Below, piece after piece: positions 31,971-41,078 of a stretch of 64,000 bases of DNA. The notes under the pieces were generated by a model. That model did no database searches and was not told the DNA's origin. It saw only the letters and a program-made list of their open reading frames with translations. The DNA comes from Nocardioidaceae bacterium UBA4001. GTDB lineage: Bacteria; Actinomycetota; Actinomycetes; Propionibacteriales; Nocardioidaceae. The position numbers and the translations under genes were made by a program. The DNA is taken from positions 1 through 64,000 of the forward strand of contig DGBP01000015.1 in the NCBI GenBank assembly GCA_002384855.1. The letters run 5' to 3'. Position 1 is the first letter of the stretch; every line of letters begins with the position of its first letter.

Positions 31971-33236
31971 CTATTCGACCGTGGTCTCGAGGAAGTCGAG
32001 CACGGCCTGCGACGCCTCTCCCGGATCGCCCTCGCCGTTGTACGCCGGGAACAGGGCACGCTGCATCTCGACGCTGATCTCGTTCCACTGCGGGGACGGC
32101 GGACGCGGCTTCGCGTCGGGAAGCACCTCGCCGAGCAGCGCCATCACCGGGTCGTCGCTGAGATCCTCGTAGACCGACTCCATCGTGGGCGGTAGGGACG
32201 CGTCGGTCGCGAGCATCGTCTGCACCTCCTCGTTGGTCGAGGCCCAGACCACGAACTCCTTGGCGCCCTCGATGTTGTCGGAGAAGGCACTCACCGCGAG
32301 GTTGAAGCCACCGGACGCGGAGATCGTGCCCTCGCCGGTGAAGGTCGGCAGCGGGGCGACGTCGAAGTTCTCGGCCACCGGGGTCCCGCCGTCCTTGACC
32401 ACGGAGTAGAACGACGGCCAGTTGCGCATGAAGACCGCGTCGCCGGACTGGAACACGTTGCGCGCCTCGTCCTCCATGGCGGTGTTGAATCCTGGGGTGA
32501 GGCAGCCGTCCTGCTCGGCGTTGGCCAGGAACTCGGTCGCCTGGGTGGCGATGTCGGTGTCGAAGGCCACCTCGGTCTGGTCCTCGTTGTAGAGCTCACC
32601 GCCGCCGCTCCAGTAGAGCTCGAGCCAGTTCACCACGAAGCCCTCGTAGCGGGCACCCTGGCCGACGTACCCGCCGATGTTCTCCTGCTCGCCGATCTCG
32701 ATGGCCATCTCGCACAGCTCGTCCCATGTCGTGGGGGGCTCGTCGACGAGATCGGTGCGGTAGTAGAGGAAGCCGGCGTTGGTGTTGAACGGCGCCGCCC
32801 AGAGCTCGCCGCCCCAGGTGGCCGACTCGAAGGCACCGGAGAGGCTCACGGACTCGATGTCCTCGCGGACGTCCTCGAGGCTCTCGACCCACCCGTTCGT
32901 GGAGTACTCACCGGTCCAGATCACGTCCATGCCGAGGACGTCGAAGTTGCTGCCCTCCGCCTGCAGCTCGAGAGCCTGCTGCTCGCGCTGCTGGTCGGCC
33001 TCGTCCGGCAGGATCTCGATCCGGATCGGGGTGTCGGGGTTCTCCTCGCTCCACTTCTCGGCGACCTTCTGGTGGACGCCGCCGGGCTGTGCCTCGGAGC
33101 CACCGATTGCCCAGACGAGCTCGCCGCCCCCCTCGCCGCCCTCGTCGCCACCGCCGCCTGGCGTGCAGGCCGCCACGGCCACCAGCACCAGGGCGCCTCC
33201 GGCTGCCCACAGCGCGCGGTTCGTGAGTCCATTCAT
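31971..33236 (-). CDS. ABC sugar-binding lipoprotein
   Basis: 421 residues. Signal peptide ending in the lipobox VAAC (Cys about 24), then a Gly/Glu-rich linker and a family 1 solute-binding fold (AAPFNTNAGFLYYRTDLV, AVFMRNWPSFYSV). It captures an oligosaccharide or glucoside at the cell surface for the downstream permeases. The gene between it and the ATPase gene is only 52 bases, so all four importer genes form one operon. The ligand is unknown; the enzymes around suggest an alpha-glucoside. Confidence 0.92.
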   Translation of the reverse strand: MNGLTNRALWAAGGALVLVAVAACTPGGGGDEGGEGGGELVWAIGGSEAQPGGVHQKVAEKWSEENPDTPIRIEILPDEADQQREQQALELQAEGSNFDVLGMDVIWTGEYSTNGWVESLEDVREDIESVSLSGAFESATWGGELWAAPFNTNAGFLYYRTDLVDEPPTTWDELCEMAIEIGEQENIGGYVGQGARYEGFVVNWLELYWSGGGELYNEDQTEVAFDTDIATQATEFLANAEQDGCLTPGFNTAMEDEARNVFQSGDAVFMRNWPSFYSVVKDGGTPVAENFDVAPLPTFTGEGTISASGGFNLAVSAFSDNIEGAKEFVVWASTNEEVQTMLATDASLPPTMESVYEDLSDDPVMALLGEVLPDAKPRPPSPQWNEISVEMQRALFPAYNGEGDPGEASQAVLDFLETTVE

Positions 33237-33288
33237 CGCGTTGCCTCGTCCCTCTCGTGTCATCCGGCGTGGTGAGCCGGTGAGCCGC

Positions 33289-34488
33289 TCATCGCAGCGC
33301 CCAACCCGTGTCGATGTCGAAGAAGTGCATGTGCTCGGTTCTGAAGGCCAGGTCGACCTTCTCGCCGGTCTTCGGAGCCTCGTGCGGCTCGAGGCGAGCG
33401 ACGAACTGCTGTCCGCCGACCTCCGCGGCGTGCTCGAGCTCGGCGAACGCCTCCTCGTCATCCATGGCCTCGCGCAGGTCCTCGGTGAGGATCGCCGACG
33501 CACCAGTGGCGAAGTGCAGCAGGACCTCGGACCCCAGCAGCTCGACAAGCGCGGCCTCCTGGCCGACCAGCTTCGCGTCGTCGGGCGTGGAGGAGGTCGC
33601 TCGGGAGAAGTGCTCCGGACGCATCCCCACCGCCACGTCCTTGCCGACGTACTCGCTGACCTTCGGGTAGCGTTCCAGCGCCGCATCGCTGAGGCGGAGT
33701 GCCGCGTTCTCGTCGAGCTTCACCGTGTAGCCGCGTTCGTCCTTCTCGACGCGACCGCGGCCGAGGTTCATGGAGGGCGAGCCGATGAAGCCTGCGACGA
33801 ACAGGTTGTCGGGCTTCTCGTACAGCTCCTGGGGGCTGGCCACCTGCTGCAGCTCGCCCCGCTTGAGCACGGCGACCCGGTCGCCCATCGTCATCGCCTC
33901 GATCTGGTCGTGCGTGACGTAGAGGGTGGTGACACCAAGGCGGGTCTGGAGGGCGGCGATCTCGGCACGCATCGCGACCCGCAGCTTCGCGTCGAGGTTC
34001 GACAGCGGCTCGTCCATCAGGAACGCCTGTGGGCTGCGCACGATAGCCCGCCCCATCGCGACCCGTTGACGCTGGCCACCGGAGAGGGCCTTGGGCTTGC
34101 GGTGGAGGTACTCGGTGAGTCCGAGCATCTCGGCCGCCTTCTTGACCCGCTCGTCGATCTCGGACTTGGAGACCTTCGCCATCTTCAGGGAGAAGGCCAT
34201 GTTGTCGGCGACCGACATGTGCGGGTAGAGCGCATAGGACTGGAAGACCATCGCGATGTCGCGCTCGCCGGGGGAGAGGTCGTTGACGACCTTGTCGCCG
34301 ATGAGCAGCTTTCCCTCGGAGATCGTCTCGAGTCCCGCCACCATGCGCAGCGCGGTCGACTTGCCGCATCCGGAGGGCCCCACCAGGATCACGAACTCGC
34401 CGTCCTCGATCACGAGACTCAGGTCCTTGACCGCCTCGGTGCCGTCGGCGTACCGCTTCCAGACACCGTTCAGCTCGATCTTCGCCAT
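33289..34488 (-). CDS. ABC sugar importer ATPase (MsiK/UgpC/MalK type)
   Basis: 399 residues. Walker A GPSGCGKST (37-45), Q-loop, signature LSGGQRQRVAMGRA, Walker B AFLMDEPLSNLDAKLR, switch His in VTHDQ, then a C-terminal OB-like regulatory domain. ATG 34488 has GAGGGAGCGG in front, which rules out upstream starts. It is the first gene of the importer operon, divergent from the sugar phosphorylase. In many actinobacteria a single MsiK serves several importers; here it is dedicated by position. Confidence 0.93.
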   Translation of the reverse strand: MAKIELNGVWKRYADGTEAVKDLSLVIEDGEFVILVGPSGCGKSTALRMVAGLETISEGKLLIGDKVVNDLSPGERDIAMVFQSYALYPHMSVADNMAFSLKMAKVSKSEIDERVKKAAEMLGLTEYLHRKPKALSGGQRQRVAMGRAIVRSPQAFLMDEPLSNLDAKLRVAMRAEIAALQTRLGVTTLYVTHDQIEAMTMGDRVAVLKRGELQQVASPQELYEKPDNLFVAGFIGSPSMNLGRGRVEKDERGYTVKLDENAALRLSDAALERYPKVSEYVGKDVAVGMRPEHFSRATSSTPDDAKLVGQEAALVELLGSEVLLHFATGASAILTEDLREAMDDEEAFAELEHAAEVGGQQFVARLEPHEAPKTGEKVDLAFRTEHMHFFDIDTGWALR

Positions 34489-34501
34489 GGACCGCTCCCT
34501 C

Positions 34502-34521
34502 ATGTGTGATGCGCGCCACAT
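34502..34521. promoter_or_regulatory. Candidate operator ATGTG-N10-CACAT in the divergent sugar promoter
   Basis: The 151-base region between the importer ATPase and the sugar phosphorylase contains a 5-base inverted repeat with 10-base spacing, 14 bases from the ATPase start. No LacI or other sugar regulator gene is visible nearby, so the factor is unknown. Low-information dyad. Confidence 0.3.
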
Positions 34522-34639
34522 TCATCATTGCCCTAGTTCGGAACAGGCCGCAAGTGCGCCTACCGGTCGGCGCGGAGCGTCGTAGAGTCACGAATCGACA
34601 ACGATCGCGCTCGACCTTCGCCGCGAGCAGGGAGCCACG

Positions 34640-36379
34640 GTGGGAAACCACGACGACGTCAGCAGCCGCATCCAGGAGCACCTGGCACGGCTCTACGACA
34701 CCGAGACGGCGCGGACCACGACAGGCCGCTTGATCGCGATGCTCGACCGGTACGACGGCCTTCGTGCAGGAGCTACCGGTGGAGAGCTGTTCGACGAGAC
34801 CGATCTGGTCCTGATCACCTACGGGGACATGGTGACCGAACCCCACGAGGCACCCCTCGAGACGTTGCGGAGCTTCCTTCGCCAACACACAGAGGGCAAA
34901 GTCCCCGGCGTACACCTCCTGCCGCACTACCCGTCCACGTCCGACGACGGGTTCGCGGTGGCGGACTACGCGGCGGTCGATCCGGCCCTCGGGACATGGG
35001 GCGACGTCGAACGGCTCGGCGCGGACTTCCGGCTGATGCTGGACGCGGTGTTCAACCACACCTCCGCGTCCCACCCCTGGTTCACCCGATGGCTGCGCGA
35101 CGACCCGTCGTACGCCGACTTCTACCTCGCGCTGGACCCGGCTACCGACCTGGGGGCCGTGACCCGTCCCCGCACGTCGCCGCTCCTGACGGAGTTCGAG
35201 GCGGCCGGCGGTGCGCGTCACGTCTGGACGACGTTCAGCGCCGATCAGGTGGACCTGAACTACGCCAACCCCGAGGTGCTGCTCGCGGTTACCGAGCAGC
35301 TGTTGGACTACGTCGCGCACGGCGCGCGCATGCTCCGGCTCGACGCCATCGCGTTTCTCTGGAAGGAGCCCGGCACCTCGTGCATCCACCTGCCGCAGAC
35401 GCACGAGGTGATCCGGCTCTGGCGGACGGTCCTGGACTCGGTCGCCCCGGGTACGCTCGTGGTGACGGAGACGAACGTCCCCCACGAGCAGAACCTCACC
35501 TACTTCGGCTCGGGTCACGACGAGGCGCACCTGGTGTACCAGTTTGCCCTGCCCCCGTTGACGTTGGCGGCCTTCCACAGCGGTGACGCGATGACGCTGG
35601 CGGACTGGGCGCGCTCGCTCGCAGCGCCGTCGGACCGGACCTCGTTCCTGAACTTCCTCGCCAGCCACGACGGCATCGGGGTCAGGCCGGTGGAGGGGAT
35701 CTTGTCACCGGAGGAGGTGGCGGAGCTCGCCGCTCATGTGGCCGCGAACGGCGGCAGCGTCTCCTTCCGGTCCGGAGCTGCTGGGCGGAGCCCCTACGAA
35801 CTGAACTCCGTCTACCTCGACGCCCTGGCCGAGCCTGGTGACTCGTCGGGCCGTGAGGTCGACCGGTTCCTCTCCGCGCACTCGATCCTGCTGTCGCTGG
35901 CCGGTGTGCCGCTGGTCTACTTCCACTCGTTGTTCGGCAGCCGCAACTGGACCGGGGGCGCTGAGCGCAGCGGTCGGGCGCGGGTGCTGAACAGGCAGCG
36001 GTTCGCGCGCGCCGACCTCGAGCGAGAGCTGGCGGATCCGGCGTCCCGGCGTCGTCAGGTGCTGGACCGGATGCTGGACCGGATCGACGTGAGGCGCTCA
36101 GAGCCCGCGTTCCACCCCAACGCGGCGCAGGAGGTGGTCGACGGAGGTGCCTCCTACTTCAGCGTGCAGCGCACTCCGGCGGCCGATGACACCACCGTGG
36201 TCTGCGTGCACGACGTGTCGGGGGACGCGGGCCGGTTCCGGGGTCGCCCCGCTGACCGGCTGCCCGGCGGGGCGCGGCTAGTCGACCTGTGCGACGGCAG
36301 CGAGCACGTCGCCGAGCCAGACGGCACGCTCGACGTGCCGGTCGACGCCTACGGAGTGCGGTGGCTCCGCGCCACGTGA
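34640..36379 (+). CDS. GH13_18-type sugar phosphorylase (sucrose / glucosylglycerate phosphorylase-like)
   Basis: 579 residues. Catalytic Asp235 in LRLDAIAFLWKE, acid Glu277 in VTETNVP, and the transition-state Asp in NFLASHDGIGVR. The DAIAFLWKEPGT run is typical of GH13 subfamily 18. Its length exceeds sucrose phosphorylases (about 490-505) and is nearer glucosylglycerate phosphorylases (about 560). It would split an imported alpha-glucoside with phosphate to glucose-1-phosphate. Start GTG 34640 with GGAG before it. Divergent from the importer operon. Confidence 0.85.
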   Translation: MGNHDDVSSRIQEHLARLYDTETARTTTGRLIAMLDRYDGLRAGATGGELFDETDLVLITYGDMVTEPHEAPLETLRSFLRQHTEGKVPGVHLLPHYPSTSDDGFAVADYAAVDPALGTWGDVERLGADFRLMLDAVFNHTSASHPWFTRWLRDDPSYADFYLALDPATDLGAVTRPRTSPLLTEFEAAGGARHVWTTFSADQVDLNYANPEVLLAVTEQLLDYVAHGARMLRLDAIAFLWKEPGTSCIHLPQTHEVIRLWRTVLDSVAPGTLVVTETNVPHEQNLTYFGSGHDEAHLVYQFALPPLTLAAFHSGDAMTLADWARSLAAPSDRTSFLNFLASHDGIGVRPVEGILSPEEVAELAAHVAANGGSVSFRSGAAGRSPYELNSVYLDALAEPGDSSGREVDRFLSAHSILLSLAGVPLVYFHSLFGSRNWTGGAERSGRARVLNRQRFARADLERELADPASRRRQVLDRMLDRIDVRRSEPAFHPNAAQEVVDGGASYFSVQRTPAADDTTVVCVHDVSGDAGRFRGRPADRLPGGARLVDLCDGSEHVAEPDGTLDVPVDAYGVRWLRAT

Positions 36380-36393
36380 GCATGGCAGAGGGG

Positions 36394-37638
36394 TCAGAGA
36401 AGGCCGTCGCGGAGGGCTGTCGCCGCGGTCGGCCCGAGGGGCAGTCGTGGGATCAAGGTGGCCTGGAAGGCGTGGTAGGTGTCCGGCTTTCCCCGCCATA
36501 TGGCATCACCCGGCCGGTTCGCGGCATCGAGCTCGTGATGCCAGGAACCGAGCCGGTGGTCCACGAAGACGGTGGCGATGTGGTCCCACCAGGTTCGGTA
36601 CCAGTACTCGTACGACGCGCGGCCGGTCGCGGTCCACAGCGCCGCGGCGGCGGCCGTGGCCTCCGCCGCGACCCAGTGCATTCGCTCGCGCACGACCGGC
36701 CGTCCTTCCCAGTCGACGGTGTAGACGAAACCGTCGGCACCGTCGACGGCCCAACCCTCGTCCACCGCCGCGTCGAACAGCGAGCAGGCGTCCTCGAGCA
36801 GCCACCCCGGCGCTGTCCGGCCGAGGGCGGCGCGCACGTGCAACGCCAACCGGGCCCACTCCAACCAGTGGCCGACCGTGGCCCCGTAGGGTCGGAACGC
36901 GTCAGCCGGAGCGTCGGCGTTGTACTTCAGCTCCGGGGTCCAGGAGGAGTCGAAGTGCTCGGGTAGCCGCCATGAGTGCGCGGGACCGAGATCGTGCACG
37001 ACACGGCTGACGATGGCCAGTGCTCGCGCACGCAGGGCGGTGGGGAGCGAGCCCGTGCCGAGTGCGTCGGCCGCGGCGAGGAAGGCCTCCACGGTGTGCA
37101 TGTTCGCGTTCACGCCTCGGTATGGGTCGAGGGTCGAGAACGACTCGTCCCACTCATCGACGACCATCGCGTGCTCGCCGTCCCAGAACCGCTCCAGCAC
37201 CACCTCGAGTGCGTCCTCGAGGAGCTCGGCCGCCCCCGGTCGGCCCGCGCAGGTGGCCGAAGACGCCGCGAGCACCACGAAGGCGTGCGCGTAGGCGGTC
37301 TTGCTGCGGTCGCGGGCCCCGTCTTCGTCGACCTGGGCGTACCACCCCCCGTGGGTGCTGTCGCGGAAGCGCCCGGTGAGCGCGGCGAGCCCGTGGTCGA
37401 CGAGTGGGCCGCATCCGGGGCGGCCCAGGAGGTGGCCGAGCGAGAAGACGTGCGTCATCCGGCAGGTGATCCACAGCTCGACGGGCTGGTCGAGCTGTGG
37501 CTGGCCGGACGCGTCGAGCCAGGCGAACCCACCCGATGGGTGACGCGAGCGCCGGCTGAACTCCAGAAGACGGTCGCCCTCGCCTTCCAGCCAGCGTCCA
37601 TGAGCGGATGAGGAGAGCCACGTGGTGCTCGAAGACAT
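36394..37638 (-). CDS. YihS-like sugar isomerase (AGE family)
   Basis: 414 residues with the (alpha/alpha)6-barrel pattern of mannose / sulfoquinovose isomerases. Landmarks are WITCRMTHVFSLG, GGWYAQV, YRGVNANMHTVEAFLA, EHFDSSWTPELKYN, GFVYTVDWEGRPVVRERMHW and HHELDA. These match E. coli YihS as I recall it more closely than N-acylglucosamine epimerase. It interconverts an aldose and a ketose such as mannose and fructose. Start chosen at ATG 37638, at the beginning of family similarity. Convergent with the phosphorylase (15-base gap). Confidence 0.85.
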   Translation of the reverse strand: MSSSTTWLSSSAHGRWLEGEGDRLLEFSRRSRHPSGGFAWLDASGQPQLDQPVELWITCRMTHVFSLGHLLGRPGCGPLVDHGLAALTGRFRDSTHGGWYAQVDEDGARDRSKTAYAHAFVVLAASSATCAGRPGAAELLEDALEVVLERFWDGEHAMVVDEWDESFSTLDPYRGVNANMHTVEAFLAAADALGTGSLPTALRARALAIVSRVVHDLGPAHSWRLPEHFDSSWTPELKYNADAPADAFRPYGATVGHWLEWARLALHVRAALGRTAPGWLLEDACSLFDAAVDEGWAVDGADGFVYTVDWEGRPVVRERMHWVAAEATAAAAALWTATGRASYEYWYRTWWDHIATVFVDHRLGSWHHELDAANRPGDAIWRGKPDTYHAFQATLIPRLPLGPTAATALRDGLL

Positions 37639-37729
37639 AGGTCGGACCCAAGCCGTGACGCATCGGCGTGTCAAGGCCGGCCCGCCCGCTGCGGGCCAGA
37701 TCGGACCGAGCGCCATGCTCGGCAACGGT

Positions 37730-38100
37730 TCAGGCCGGACGCGGCGCGGGGGCGAGACCGGAGAGGGTGAACCAGCCGGGCACTGCGCGACGCACCTCGC
37801 TCGGTCCGTCGAGGCCATGGCGCCGGCACGCAGCGCCGTGCTCCAGATCCGGTCACCTCGCCAGACCTCCACCAGACTCCGCACGCACGTCGCTCGTCAC
37901 GGTCACCGCGACGTCGTACCCCGGGTCCTCGTCGCACACATCGGCCTCGCCGGCGCTGATCACCAGCCACCAGTCGCTCAGCCGTGGTGCCACGTCGGGG
38001 AAGCGGAACCTCACCACCGTCCGACCGACGGGGACCGCCGCCAGGGCCGGCCCCTCGGACACGTGCGGGCCGGGAAGCCGGCCTGCGTGACCCGGATGCC
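37730..38100 (-). pseudogene. Remnant of an HxlR-type regulator, C-terminal domain, two frameshifts
   Basis: Three minus-strand frames join into one sequence. The first (about 38060-37890) reads VGRTVVRFRFPDVAPRLSDWWLVI, then EADVCDEDPGYDVAVTVTSDVRA. The second (about 37885-37815) reads SLVEVWRGDRIWSTALRAGAMA. The third ends DGPSEVRRAVPGWFTLSGLAP before TGA at 37730. This is the sterol-carrier-like C-terminal domain of actinobacterial HxlR winged-helix regulators. The helix-turn-helix half is not found. Probably a decayed regulator; intact neighbours argue against general base errors here. Confidence 0.6.
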
Positions 38101-38212
38101 CTAGTCCGTTCGGGTGGTTTCGTGCCCGATCGGACGAAACGCCGTGAAGATGCGGCGTCCCGACCGTCCCAGGTGTGACGGTTGCTCGAGAGGCGAACGC
38201 GGGGAGACAGCA

Positions 38213-38365
38213 GTGATCGGCAAGAAGACCGGCGACACGGGACGAGACCAGCGGCGGCGTGGGGCGACCCGGCGACCTGCCTCGGCAGGCCGCTGCCGTT
38301 GCGGGCAGGACCTCGACGTGTGCGCGCGGTCCCACTGCCCGCGCTGCGGCAGCCTCGTGCGCTGA
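38213..38365 (+). CDS. Small zinc-ribbon protein
   Basis: 50 residues. A basic start (KKTGDTGRDQRRR) is followed by CRCGQDLDVCARSHCPRCG, with four or more Cys able to bind one zinc. GTG 38213 is preceded by GGGAGACA. It lies 98 bases ahead of the phosphatidyltransferase gene on the same strand. Function unknown; small one-zinc proteins of this size often bind RNA or ribosomes, but nothing here shows that. Confidence 0.5.
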   Translation: MIGKKTGDTGRDQRRRGATRRPASAGRCRCGQDLDVCARSHCPRCGSLVR

Positions 38366-38463
38366 CCGCAGACGTTCCCGCCCCGGGCCCGGCCGGGCCG
38401 AAGACGTTGGGGGCTCCGGATAAGGTACGTCTGGTCGGACCGGCAGGCGCACCGAGGAGATTC

Positions 38464-39075
38464 GTGGAAGAGCACGGGGTTGGGTCGCGCGGCGACCGCG
38501 CGCTCACCATCCCCAACCTCATCAGCGTCGTGCGACTGGCCGGCGTCCCCCTCTTCCTGTGGCTGGTCCTGGGCCCGGAGGCCGACGGGTGGGCGCTGGC
38601 CGTCCTGATGCTCTCAGGTGTCAGCGACTGGCTCGACGGGTTCCTGGCCCGCAAGCTCGACCAGACCTCCAAGCTCGGTCAGGTACTCGACCCGGTGGCC
38701 GACCGGCTCTACATCCTCGCCGTGGTGATCGGTCTGGCCTGGCGTGACGTGATCCCGATCTGGCTCGCCGTACTCCTCCCCGCGCGCGATGTGATGCTGT
38801 GGGTCCTGGTGCCGTTCCTGCGCACCCGCGGCTACCACGCGCTGCCTGTCCACTTCCTCGGCAAGGCAGCCACCTTCAACCTGCTCTACGCCTTCCCTCT
38901 GCTCCTCCTGGGCGAGGGGGAAGGAGTGGTCGCGGCCCTGGCCGACGTCTTCGGCTGGGCGTTCGCGATCTGGGGGACCGGCCTGTACTGGTGGGCCGGG
39001 CTCCTGTACGTCTACCAGGTCCGGAAGCTGCTCGCGGACCGCGACCGAAGGGCACCCGCGCTCGATGTCGGATGA
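38464..39075 (+). CDS. CDP-alcohol phosphatidyltransferase (PgsA-like)
   Basis: 203 residues, about six membrane helices. The signature D-G-x2-A-R-x8-G-x3-D-x3-D is intact in DWLDGFLARKLDQTSKLGQ and the following LDPVADR. It moves a phosphatidyl group from CDP-diacylglycerol to an alcohol. It corresponds by position to Rv1822 (pgsA2). Start GTG 38464 with GAGGAG upstream. Its end overlaps the next start by 11 bases. The acceptor alcohol is unknown. Confidence 0.92.
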   Translation: MEEHGVGSRGDRALTIPNLISVVRLAGVPLFLWLVLGPEADGWALAVLMLSGVSDWLDGFLARKLDQTSKLGQVLDPVADRLYILAVVIGLAWRDVIPIWLAVLLPARDVMLWVLVPFLRTRGYHALPVHFLGKAATFNLLYAFPLLLLGEGEGVVAALADVFGWAFAIWGTGLYWWAGLLYVYQVRKLLADRDRRAPALDVG

Positions 39076-39943
39076 ACCCCGCGCGGGCACCACGCAGACA
39101 GCACCTGACCCGGCCGACCAGGTGCCGCCCCAGGTGTTGATGCCGCTGTTGGACTACGTCACCGCGCACTCGCTGGACGAGGACTATGCCCACGTGGCCG
39201 CGCGCGACGCCCATGACGACGAGGAGCCGAAGCCGGCGGTCCGCCCCGGGCTGGCAGCCCTCGTGATCATGGGGTTGTTCGGACTCCTCGTCGCCACGGC
39301 GGCCGTGCAGACCGCGCGCAACGCCGACGAGGACTCCAGCTCCAGGGAGTCGATCATCACCCAGATCGACGCCCGGCGAGCCCAGGTCAACGCCCGACGG
39401 AACCGGGTTGCCTCGCTCCGTGCGGAGGTCATCGCTCTGCAGACCGACTTCCTCGACGCCACCGCGCAGGGGCGGGCCCTCACCTCGCGCCTGGACCGGC
39501 TCGAGGTCATCACCGGGGCGACGCCCGTGACGGGTCGCGGGGTCAAGGTCGTGGTCGACGACGCACCCGACGCGGTGGAGGACCGTCAGAGGGTGCTCGA
39601 CGAGGACCTCCAGAAGCTCGTCAACGCGCTCTGGGTCTCCGGTGCCGAAGCGATCTCCATCAACGGACAGCGGCTCAACAACCTCAACGCGATCCGCACC
39701 GCGGGAGACGCGATCACGGTCAACCTCGTCTCGCTCTCCCCGCCCTACCGGGTCCTCGCCGTGGGTGACCCCGATACGATGCCGGCACGCTTCGTGGAGA
39801 CGAAGCACGGCCAGGACTGGCTGGATCTCCAGAGCTTCTGGGGACTCCGCCTCGACATGACCTCGGAGCGGTCGATGCGCCTCCCGGCGACACCGGACCG
39901 ACGACTGACGCTCCGCCACGCCACCTTGATGGAGACACCATGA
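39065..39943 (+). CDS. DUF881 membrane protein (Rv1823-like)
   Basis: 292 residues. A single membrane helix near residues 58-77 (AALVIMGLFGLLVATAAV), a coiled coil (about 90-125), then the DUF881 extracytoplasmic domain (GATPVTGRGVKVVVDDAP, SINGQRLN). First of a DUF881 - small basic protein - DUF881 triplet conserved across actinobacteria and likely working at the cell envelope or division site. Its stop overlaps the next ATG. Confidence 0.88.
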   Translation: MSDEPRAGTTQTAPDPADQVPPQVLMPLLDYVTAHSLDEDYAHVAARDAHDDEEPKPAVRPGLAALVIMGLFGLLVATAAVQTARNADEDSSSRESIITQIDARRAQVNARRNRVASLRAEVIALQTDFLDATAQGRALTSRLDRLEVITGATPVTGRGVKVVVDDAPDAVEDRQRVLDEDLQKLVNALWVSGAEAISINGQRLNNLNAIRTAGDAITVNLVSLSPPYRVLAVGDPDTMPARFVETKHGQDWLDLQSFWGLRLDMTSERSMRLPATPDRRLTLRHATLMETP

Positions 39944-40272
39944 TCGCAGGCCTCGGACTTCTCGTCGGGGTCATCCTCGGGCTGATGCTGCAGCCCGAGG
40001 TGCCACTGTGGCTCGAGCCCTACCTCCCGATCGCGGTGGTCGCCGCGCTCGACGCCGTCTTCGGCGCACTCCGGGCGTTCCTCGACGGGATCTTCGACGA
40101 CAAGGTCTTCGTCGTCTCCTTCGTCAGCAACGTGTTGATCGCCGCGCTCATCGTCTACCTCGGGGACAAGCTCGGTGTCGGCGGCCAGCTCTCGACGGGA
40201 GTCATCGTGGTCCTCGGCATCCGCATCTTCTCCAACGTCGCCGCGATCCGGCGCCACATCTTCCACGCGTGA
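39940..40272 (+). CDS. sbp: Small basic protein family (Sbp, Rv1824-like)
   Basis: 110 residues, three hydrophobic helices, with the family pattern LGLLVGVILGLMLQPEVP at the start and IRIFSNVAAIRRHIF at the end. Membrane protein of unknown function, always beside DUF881 genes. ATGA overlap with the preceding gene. Confidence 0.9.
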   Translation: MIAGLGLLVGVILGLMLQPEVPLWLEPYLPIAVVAALDAVFGALRAFLDGIFDDKVFVVSFVSNVLIAALIVYLGDKLGVGGQLSTGVIVVLGIRIFSNVAAIRRHIFHA

Positions 40273-40282
40273 GGAGACACCG

Positions 40283-41029
40283 GTGAGCAGCTCCCCAGGA
40301 CGGGACCGCCTGGTCCGGACGTTGAAGCGGCCGGGCTCGCGCGGGCAGGCAGTGGTGGCCGCGCTCCTCGCCGTGCTCGGCTTCGCCAGCGTGGTGCAGG
40401 TCCAGGCCAACGAACGCGACAACCACTACGAGGGCATGCGCGAGGAGGACCTGGTCCAGCTCCTGAACTCCCTGTCCAGCGCCTCGCAACGGGCCGAGAA
40501 CGAGATCGCCGAGCTCGAGGAGACCCGGTCCACGCTGCGCAGCGACACCGACAGCCGCCAGGCGATCCTCGAGCAGGCGCGCGAGCGTGCCACGGTCCTC
40601 GGGATCATCGCCGGGGAGCTGCCCGTGACCGGCCCGGGCGTCGTGGTCACGGTCGAGGACAGCTCGGAGGGCAACCTCGGGATCGACCACATCCTCAACG
40701 GCATCGAGGAGCTGCGCAACGCGGGTGCGGAGGCGATCGAGATCAACGACTCCGTGCGGGTCGTGGCCCAGACGGCGCTCGAGGACGGCTCGGAGGGGAT
40801 CATCGTCGACGGCGTGCAGCTTTCGGCGCCATACACGATCGAGGCCATCGGGGACGCGCACACGCTCGAGCGCGCGCTCAACTTCACCGGAGGTTTCGTC
40901 CAGTCCGTCGAGGGGGAGGCCGTGGGTGGAGACGTGCGGATCCGGCAGGTCACCTCACCGTCGGTAGAGATCGCCACGACCGCCGAGCCGCTCCAGCCGG
41001 AGTACGCCGAACCGACAGAATCCGAGTAG
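40283..41029 (+). CDS. DUF881 membrane protein (Rv1825-like)
   Basis: 248 residues. N-terminal membrane helix (about 20-38), coiled coil (about 48-95, REEDLVQLL and ENEIAELEETRS), then the DUF881 fold (ELPVTGPGVVVTVEDSS, EAIEINDSVRV, DGVQLSAPYTIEAIG). GTG 40283 is preceded by GAGGAGAC. Paralogue of the gene two upstream; the two may form a complex with Sbp. Confidence 0.88.
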   Translation: MSSSPGRDRLVRTLKRPGSRGQAVVAALLAVLGFASVVQVQANERDNHYEGMREEDLVQLLNSLSSASQRAENEIAELEETRSTLRSDTDSRQAILEQARERATVLGIIAGELPVTGPGVVVTVEDSSEGNLGIDHILNGIEELRNAGAEAIEINDSVRVVAQTALEDGSEGIIVDGVQLSAPYTIEAIGDAHTLERALNFTGGFVQSVEGEAVGGDVRIRQVTSPSVEIATTAEPLQPEYAEPTESE

Positions 41030-41078
41030 CCTGCACTGTCCGCAACCCTGCGGGCGCCGACCATCGATGAGGAGTGCC

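Noticed and set aside
34530..34545. GTTCGGAACAGG in the sugar promoter as a third TGTTCC/GGAACA operator
   Set aside because: Only one half-site is intact and the 5-base spacer is missing; no matching -10 context.
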